Source: Rhytidiadelphus loreus
Lineage: Eukaryota > Streptophyta > Bryopsida > Hypnales > Hylocomiaceae
NCBI GenBank assembly: GCA_947034895.1
Contig: OX344762.1
Location: 42,884,760-42,948,759, forward strand
DNA length: 64,000 nucleotides
Direction: 5' to 3'
Positions within the stretch are counted from its first letter, which is position 1. Each line of letters opens with the position of its first letter. The notes under the pieces were generated by a model. It was not told where the DNA came from. It saw nothing but the letters and a program-made list of their open reading frames with translations, and searched no databases. Made by a program: the position numbers and the translations under genes. Positions 57,340 to 64,000 of this stretch are shown in pieces.

Positions 57340-60300
57340 ATGGAGGAAAAGGACGATTTGCGGCTAGAAATGGTGCCACTTAAAACTGCAGACTCCTTGG
57401 ACGCAGACTTTCGAGCTTCGAGTGCATTGATGGCGCTCGTGGAACCCGATGAACTAGATAGCATAGAGCGTGGATTGTCTTATTCAGTTGGTCATGTGGA
57501 AGGATCTACCAATTTGATGCCTGATCAAAGACCTGCTGAAAAGCTGGACAATGTTGGTGGACGAGATGGCAATTCAGTGATGAAAGAGCTTGTATCTCGG
57601 GATCTAGTAAGGGTGCAGAATGACTTAGTCTCTCGAGAATTTCTATCGGATTCTCGATCCCCTTTCAGTCAGAATGATACCTTGGGAAGGGGTGTTGGAG
57701 TGATATCAGACGAAGATTTTGAACGGGAATTTGGTGCCTCTGCATCAGGAGGCTCTGGACAGTCCACGCCGAAGAGAAGGAACGGGTCAAGGGGTAGATC
57801 TACTGGCGCATCACGTTTGGAAAATGGGGTAGGAGGGGAGGTCTTAAGAGGCAGTATAATTGATGCGTTGAGAGCGAATGCAGCTGTGTCTCCCAGAAGT
57901 AGAAACAGTAGTGGTGGCAGAGACGCCGAAATCCCTTTCTCTAATGATGAGGTGTTGTTGCCCTCGGAGACTCGCCCTGCATCGCGTAATCCTGTAGCTG
58001 GAACCATCTTTAAGACCTTGCTTTATATCTGTATGTGGTACGCCTTCAGCATGTGCCTTACTCTGTAAGTTGTCATCCTGAACTCAATCTTGAATTGTGC
58101 ACAATGTTAGAGTCATTGCTTCACTCCAGCTCTTATCCTGCCTATTCCTTCCAATTTTGTGTGATATTCCTATATTCGTGTGCTGCGTTAGAATTTCGCT
58201 CTGTGCACAGTTTTTTAGGAAGATTATTTATTTTGGTTTTCTTAGTACTCGAAGACTTGACGTGTGATCTTCTTTGTCGTTAGGTACAATAAGTATTTGC
58301 TAGGGGAGGACTTCGGAAAATTTCCAGCTCCTCTATTGATGAACACCATCCATTTCTCCATGCAAGCCATTATATCATCAATCCTCGTACGGTTTTCCTG
58401 GTGTGGAATAAATCGAAGCCAAATCCGCATGTCCTGGAAAGATTATTTCGGTAGAGGTATTTATTTACATTTTGTCCCCCCTACCATCCGTTTCAGATAC
58501 TATCACATGTCTTTAATAATCTAGAGTTTGATTGGATATTTATTTTTCTGAGTTTCAAGTTAAGCCCACCTGCTACTTTGATTTTGACTTGATAGTGTCA
58601 AGACAGATGGTAATGATATGTTGCTTGAATTTGTAAAATCTCTTACTGTGTTTGACATTGTGCCGCCGATCTTTTTGTCCTTCTGGAGGTCTGAAATTTA
58701 GTCCATATTCTGGATCTACTGTTTCTGGTACTACATAATGACAGAAGAATTTTGAATATTCTCGTCTTCCATCCGGTATTAATAAACCTCGCTAAAATTT
58801 ATAAACGAATCCATTCAAGTGATGTCATACCAGGAATGACGTTATTCTGTGTCACTTGAAATGGCGACAGTGGTTCCGACGGCTGTTTCAACAGCACTGG
58901 ATATCGACCTTAGCAACATCTCTCTTGTATTTATATCTGTTTCTTTTGCTACTCTGGTAAGATTCTCTCTTCTACACTGAATTTTGCGACGTGTAGTCTT
59001 GGTGGTTTAAGCTTTGGTTTATAATTCTGAAAAGAGTTCTGCAGTTTTTTTTACCATGCACGAAGTATCTCAGAAGAAAAGTTTGGGAGCCACTCACCAG
59101 CATTCTCAGACTTGGGGTATTCTTTTGAACAATCATCATGATGGCTTTTATAGGTCAAATCTGGAGCGCCTATATTCCTTCTTCTCTTTGCGTTTGTTTT
59201 CAAGTAAGTGGATGCATCTCATTTTTGCTTGTGACTTGGTACGAGTAGGAGCTCTACGAAGCTTACATTTGTCAAGTTTTCTATTTCACGTCCTTCGAGT
59301 GCTCTTTTAATGGTAGTTTTCTTTGAGATAGATAGTTTGAGGGAATGGTCCTGATCATGCTTGTGCTTTTAAAGTGTACCAGATAAGGGATGCCGCTTAC
59401 GGTCATTTCTTACGCACTATTATTGCTTGTATATTCTTTGGCAGGTTGGAAGTGCCGAGTTTTAAGCTGTTGGGAATCATTTTAATAATTTCCTTTGGGG
59501 TCATGCTCACTGGTATTATGCCCACCTTTCGCTGTGCTTCTTTGAATTGAGGATTTTTTTTCAACCATTCTTGTCACCTTATCTTAACGTCCTTCCATGT
59601 TTAATATATATTACAAGAGCCTTTAGTTAATCCTCCATTATCTGCTTTCATTCTGCTGAGAATTACATTCTCGTATAAGTTGAAGAGTTTTTTGTATGTT
59701 TGTATTTGGTAGGCCCTTCTTACGATACTTTTGTTGTAAAATTTTACAAGCGATTACATATGCTGGTCGCCCTTTCTATATCTGACATATCATGAGTGAT
59801 GCAGTTGCAAAGGAAACAGAATTTGAACTTCGGGGTTTCATTCTTGTGTTATTGGCAACTGTCATGTCGGGTTTTCGATGGACCCTGACACAGCTCCTCT
59901 TGCAGGTACTACAGCCACTTCTAATTTTATGGCCTCTGATCGTATGTCTTCTCATATTTTCATTTAATGCATTTTAGAAACAAAATGGTATATATGTTTG
60001 GCATATGTTGAGCAATCTTGGTAAATTGAAATATTGCTGGGTTTTTTTTCCGCTGGTGCTTAATGAATGGAACGAGGTTTCAATTATCTGAATAGTGGCT
60101 TGGTTTGTGTGACAACTATTTCTGCATCTGAATTGTGGAACTCGCCTCTCAACAAATACAGAAAGAAGAATATGGTATGTATTCCCTGCCATGTACTCAC
60201 TTAAGTGTTTTTGTTTCCTTGATTAGTCTTGAGAGAAGGATCTGTAAGGTCAGTAGCACTGTGGTTGAGTTTTTTGACTTCGGTTCCTGGGCTGCTCATC

Positions 60301-61650
60301 CACAAATTTGAGCTGGCGAGTTGTAGAAAGGTAATAATATTACTACTCCGACAAAATGGCTAAGTGTTGTTTGGTTTGAACAATCAGGTTTGAGCAATCC
60401 GTTTGCAGCAATGAGTTATCTTACGCCCGTTATGGCTGTTATCACCCTCATAATCTCATTATTCATAGAGCCCTGGCACCAGCTGGGCGAGACGGCTTAT
60501 TTTGATACCTCCAGGCATGTATTTGAAAGTTGCGCGCTGATGCTGCTCGGTGGTGCACTTGCATTTTTCATGGTACTTTCAGGTTTCCTTTGGCGAGATT
60601 AGATCTGATGTAATTTTGTAGACCATATGAAATATTGAGGGGTCATTACGGTTTAGTGGGCTATTCATGGATTGTACTTGCAGTCAAGTGTTCATGCTAT
60701 CATGCTCCTATCGTCTTTTAATTAGGAATTTGTCCTCACAAATATGGCCTGACTATTTTGGTTCATTACCAGAGAGTGTGCAAAGGATATGAGTGCATTT
60801 GCGGTGTGCTTGTGTTGTCGCTGGCCCTGTTGCAATGTTGAAGAACGCTCTTGAATTTCTTGCAGGTGATGGCTGAGTACTTTCTCATCGCCGAGACAAG
60901 TGCAGTGACTCTGACCATTGCTGGTGTTGTCAAGGAGGTTGTAACCATTGTGGTAAGTAAAATTAACTATCTGCTTGGGATAGTCTGGCTCAAAATCTAA
61001 TGGATATAATTGAACTCTATCCAGACAATCCTTTCATGTAATTCTTCTCTCTAATTGTCATGTAATCTTTTCATGTTGTTCATCATATCATCACGGGCAC
61101 ATTTGTCTGTTTATATTTAGGGTTATTAAGGGGGGCTTACATTTATTTTTTGGCCAATGCGCAGGGTGCTGTATTCATCTTCCATGATGAGTTCACGTGG
61201 CTGAAGGCCATGGGTTTGGTAGTCATCTTCATTGGTGTTGGCCTGTTCAATTGGTTCAAGTAAGTTCTCTCCACAGTTCTTACTTCTATCCACAATATCG
61301 CCTTGCAACAGCTTTAGTACTCCGCGCACCTAATCTTTATGTCAACCTGAGTCCGTTCAATCCTTGGAGTTTGTTTGTTGTTGGCAAAATCATTTAATTC
61401 AATAGAATTAATTATTTTATGATGTAAATGAGCATTTTCATTACTAGTTTTTGACATGGGTTTCTGCGTAGCTTTTGCTCAGTATGTACGGATTTGTTTG
61501 TTGTGCAGGTACCAGAAGCTGGTCGAAGGGGGTCTAGGTAACATTCCACCTCAGCAAGAACTCGCACGAAGCCCTGGCAAGTACGTGATCATCAACGATG
61601 AAACGGATGGAACTTCAGAACATGGAGACGATGGGGATCATGTGTCGTAG
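57340..61650 (+). CDS. sugar-phosphate / nucleotide-sugar translocator family protein (TPT/DMT fold)
   Basis: Membrane antiporter of the triose-phosphate translocator/nucleotide-sugar transporter family, closest in memory to Arabidopsis At1g06470-type proteins; substrate unknown, probably in Golgi or endomembranes. Eleven exons: 57340-58064, 58284-58456, 58871-58956, 59154-59203, 59445-59512, 59805-59905, 60162-60174, 60388-60572, 60866-60952, 61165-61259, 61509-61650 (TAG). All GT-AG; 1725 nt, 574 residues. Residues 1-220 form a hydrophilic Ser/Gly/Arg-rich extension with low complexity near 140-160. The core follows: FKTLLYICMWYAFSMCLTLY, KFPAPLLMNTIHFSMQA, VVPTAVSTALDIDLSN, VKSGAPIFLLLFAFVF, AKETEFELRGFILVLLATVM then SGFRWTLTQLLLQ, LSNPFAAMSYLTPVMAV, AEYFLIAETSAVTLTIAGVV, FTWLKAMGLVVIFIGVGLFN. 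About ten helices. The tail is acidic. Exon 7 is only 13 bases. Confidence 0.94.
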
Positions 61651-62736
61651 GCACTCAACAGTGCAATGCACTCACAAAGTTAATTAATCCTCCAGTGAGC
61701 GAACTTCGCATTGTATTGCAGGCACTTCTTTAGTTAAGCAGCTTCTTGGTTAGTCCACGAGATTATTATTTTGCAAGACATTCTTTCTTGGTCAATTTTG
61801 TCAATAATTTGTGAATGAATTGCAGTGGGTCATGAGGGTACGTTGAGCAGAGTAAGAGTTGGAACATTGTTGAGGAAGAATATTGCCGACATAGCTCAGT
61901 CACACAAAGGGGAGCTTCAATACGATGATCCTTAATTTAGTTTGAGTTGGTAGGAGTTTAGTAATGCAGAACGATTCATAGCCATGATATTATTGATGTT
62001 CAATACCTCACTGTTGACATCGATCTTCGGCCAAAGCCACGTAGATGAGTCCAGTTACAATTAAGCAGGCCTATTGTTTATTAGCAGCGGCTTTTAGCCA
62101 CAATTGTACATGAATTTTTTCTAGGTGTCATCAAAGTTGATGATGGTTCTCCTGGTATCTGCTGAGAGCTCAAAGTCTCCTTGTTGCCATTGTGTCATCT
62201 CTGCAATCTGTATGAGGTGTCATGAGAGGAACTAACTTCCCCTAATAAGCATTTGAGCATGGTTCGAATTGTTAACCCCCTTGTGCCTTTTGGGGGTCTT
62301 ATTTACAATTAAAAGGAGGTGCTAGATTTTGTAAGAATGCATTTGGACACTATGAATGAAACATGAATTTGCAAAGTGCTAAAAATAGGTGTATCCAAAA
62401 TTGATCATAGGCTCTCATGAGTAGAAGTTGTGTATTTTAGGCAAAAACTTGTAGGGGTTGGTTTTGTAAATAGGATGTACAATCAGGTGTAGTTATTTGG
62501 TGAATGTGATTCCAGGTGTTCAAGGTTTTTGAATATTGACCAAAATAATTTCTATAATTAATGAAGACAATAATAGGAATTTTGAACTTTAGTTGTTTTT
62601 AGCTATAATGATGAGGATTTTTCAATGTGAACTTTCTCTTTATTTTTGAGAGGATTCTAATGTATAAAAATAACTTTAATTTGACTATAGTTTAAATAAG
62701 CTATGAGTTTAAATTTTTTTGTTGATATGATGTATA
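61651..62736. other. 3' flank of the transporter gene and intergenic DNA
   Basis: The first 500-600 bases are probably 3' untranslated and downstream sequence. Near 62270 a TTAACCCCCTTGTGCC phrase resembles the left end of a TTAA element, but no matching right end was found. Confidence 0.4.
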
Positions 62737-62984
62737 CTCCTTCCATCTTGAAATGTTTGTCCATTGTGAATGTCATGTTTTTTTAAAATTGTTTTGAGTA
62801 GGTCAAGAAATATACTTCCTTGTGGTTAATTTTATTTAGATTGCAATGAACATATGCAATATTCTTCATTGATTTTGTGATATTAAATTTGGAACCATTC
62901 TTAATTATGTTTTTTACAATATGGTCAATGAAATTGGTTCAAAAAAATATCAAAAAAATAGTGAACAATCACTTTGGGATGGAG
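62737..62984. mobile_element. Stowaway-like MITE, copy 3
   Basis: 248 bp flanked by TA (62735-62736 and 62985-62986), left end CTCCTTCCATCTTGAAATG, right end CAATCACTTTGGGATGGAG. Same termini as the copies at 23760 and 32656. Non-coding. Confidence 0.75.
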
Positions 62985-63479
62985 TAAGTATCAAAGTAGG
63001 TATTAGGCCTCAATTCTTCAACTATAGATAGTAAAATCACTTTTAAACAATCATAATAAATTATTGTAAAAATTCCAACATCATTACTAGAGCATTCATG
63101 TTTATAGAGCATTTTCTTTTCTTTCCTTAGTGATGTATTCCACGATTTATCTAAAAGCTTCCTCAATGAATATTAATCAAATATAATGCACACTTGAAAA
63201 CATTCATCATTCACCTAGTGGATGGTGGAGCATATAGGAATGAAATATATCGTATTAGAACTATTGTAGTAATCAAAGTTCATTTGCTCCACTAAGTTCC
63301 AAAAACACTACATTCTAGGTACCATAAAGACTTGCCCTAATGGGACTATTAAAAACTCCCTCTCAGATTTTGAAAAAATCCCCGCATGGAAGGAAAATTT
63401 CACAATCCATCCAAAATTTAGGATGAAAATTCAAGAATTCTCACAGTGAAGCAATCATCATGTTATGACTGTTTTCAAG

Positions 63480-64000
63480 GGAATTTCCCTCGAAAGTCAC
63501 ACCACTTACGCGGAGTTCGTATTTTCACGGAATTAGGGTCTGTTGCCGCATTCACACTGCTCTCGCGGTTTTAGGCACTTCTTCCGTCCGGAGCGTCTGT
63601 TATCGTCCTTCTTCTTTCAGTCAATTCAGTTTGCGATTTTGTTCGATATGGATTCCCGCCGAAGGAATTTAATTTTGAGGTGTTGAGGTATAATTGCGGT
63701 GGAGAGCGAAGCAGCGCACAATGTTAGGTTAGGTTAGTTATTTAATTTTCCCCCGGCAAGTCGATCATCGTCCTCTCATCGATCATGGAGCATGTGACAT
63801 GCAATGCAGCCATTATGCCTGTAGCAGTTTATTCGATCTGTTGCGGTGTTGCAATGTTTGAGATTTCTTGATATGATCATGTGTTCTTTTATTTAATTTT
63901 ACGGAGCTTTCGGCTGTCCATTGCTCTGTCTTGGCTACTGGCTGCCGCCATTCACTCAGTGGCTCTTGATTCTTCGAACAACAGTTTTCGATCTGAAAGT
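63480..64000 (+). other. GC-rising right edge, possible 5' end of another gene
   Basis: Composition shifts to that of the other gene starts. An ATG at 63649 opens a short frame (MDSRRRNLILRC) ending near a GGTGTTGAG|GTATAA donor-like sequence, which could be a first exon or leader exon. A second ATG at 63785 gives about 27 codons. Neither is recognisable, and the window ends before any family domain appears. Confidence 0.25.

Overview
This is nuclear DNA of a land plant. Coding regions are split by GT-AG introns with TGCAG-type acceptors, the proteins are plant families, and the genes are islands in AT-rich DNA crowded with small, diverged transposable elements. No gene fixes the species. A seedless plant (bryophyte or lycophyte grade) is possible, but I cannot show it.

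Layout. 1-5300: a divergent gene pair. On the minus strand is the 5' end of an ABCB-type ABC transporter that runs off the left edge. On the plus strand is a complete five-exon gene for mitochondrial ribosomal protein L21. 5800-16200: gene-free, AT-rich, with several MITE families, one of them nested. 16200-21100: two intronless calmodulin-like (CML) genes in tandem, 189 residues each, the second with a repeat-built leader. 21100-40500: about 19 kb without a recognisable gene, holding a solo LTR, a CACTA-like element, Stowaway-like and TTAA-flanked MITEs, a foldback element and a short tandem array. 40689-41276: a third intronless CML gene on the minus strand. 43722-48905: a complete 14-exon minus-strand gene for a nodulin-like/NFD4-like major facilitator protein. 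49480-55000: TTAA-flanked elements and a Harbinger-like element whose interior is a near-perfect hairpin. 57340-61650: a complete 11-exon plus-strand gene for a triose-phosphate/nucleotide-sugar translocator family protein with a long N-terminal extension. The last 500 bases rise in GC and may be the start of another gene.

The gene functions (transport, mitochondrial translation, calcium sensing) do not form one pathway. The CML pair is a local duplication. I joined the exons of the three split genes by reading frame, splice sites and family resemblance; all three joined frames are open and divisible by three (281, 625 and 574 residues).

The most interesting non-genic signal is a set of distinct non-autonomous elements with ends of the form TTAA-CCC...GGG-TTAA. 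One insertion can be compared with an empty site in a related repeat, and the comparison supports a TTAA target duplication, the hallmark of piggyBac-type transposition, which to my knowledge is not well documented in land plants. No transposase gene is visible in the window.
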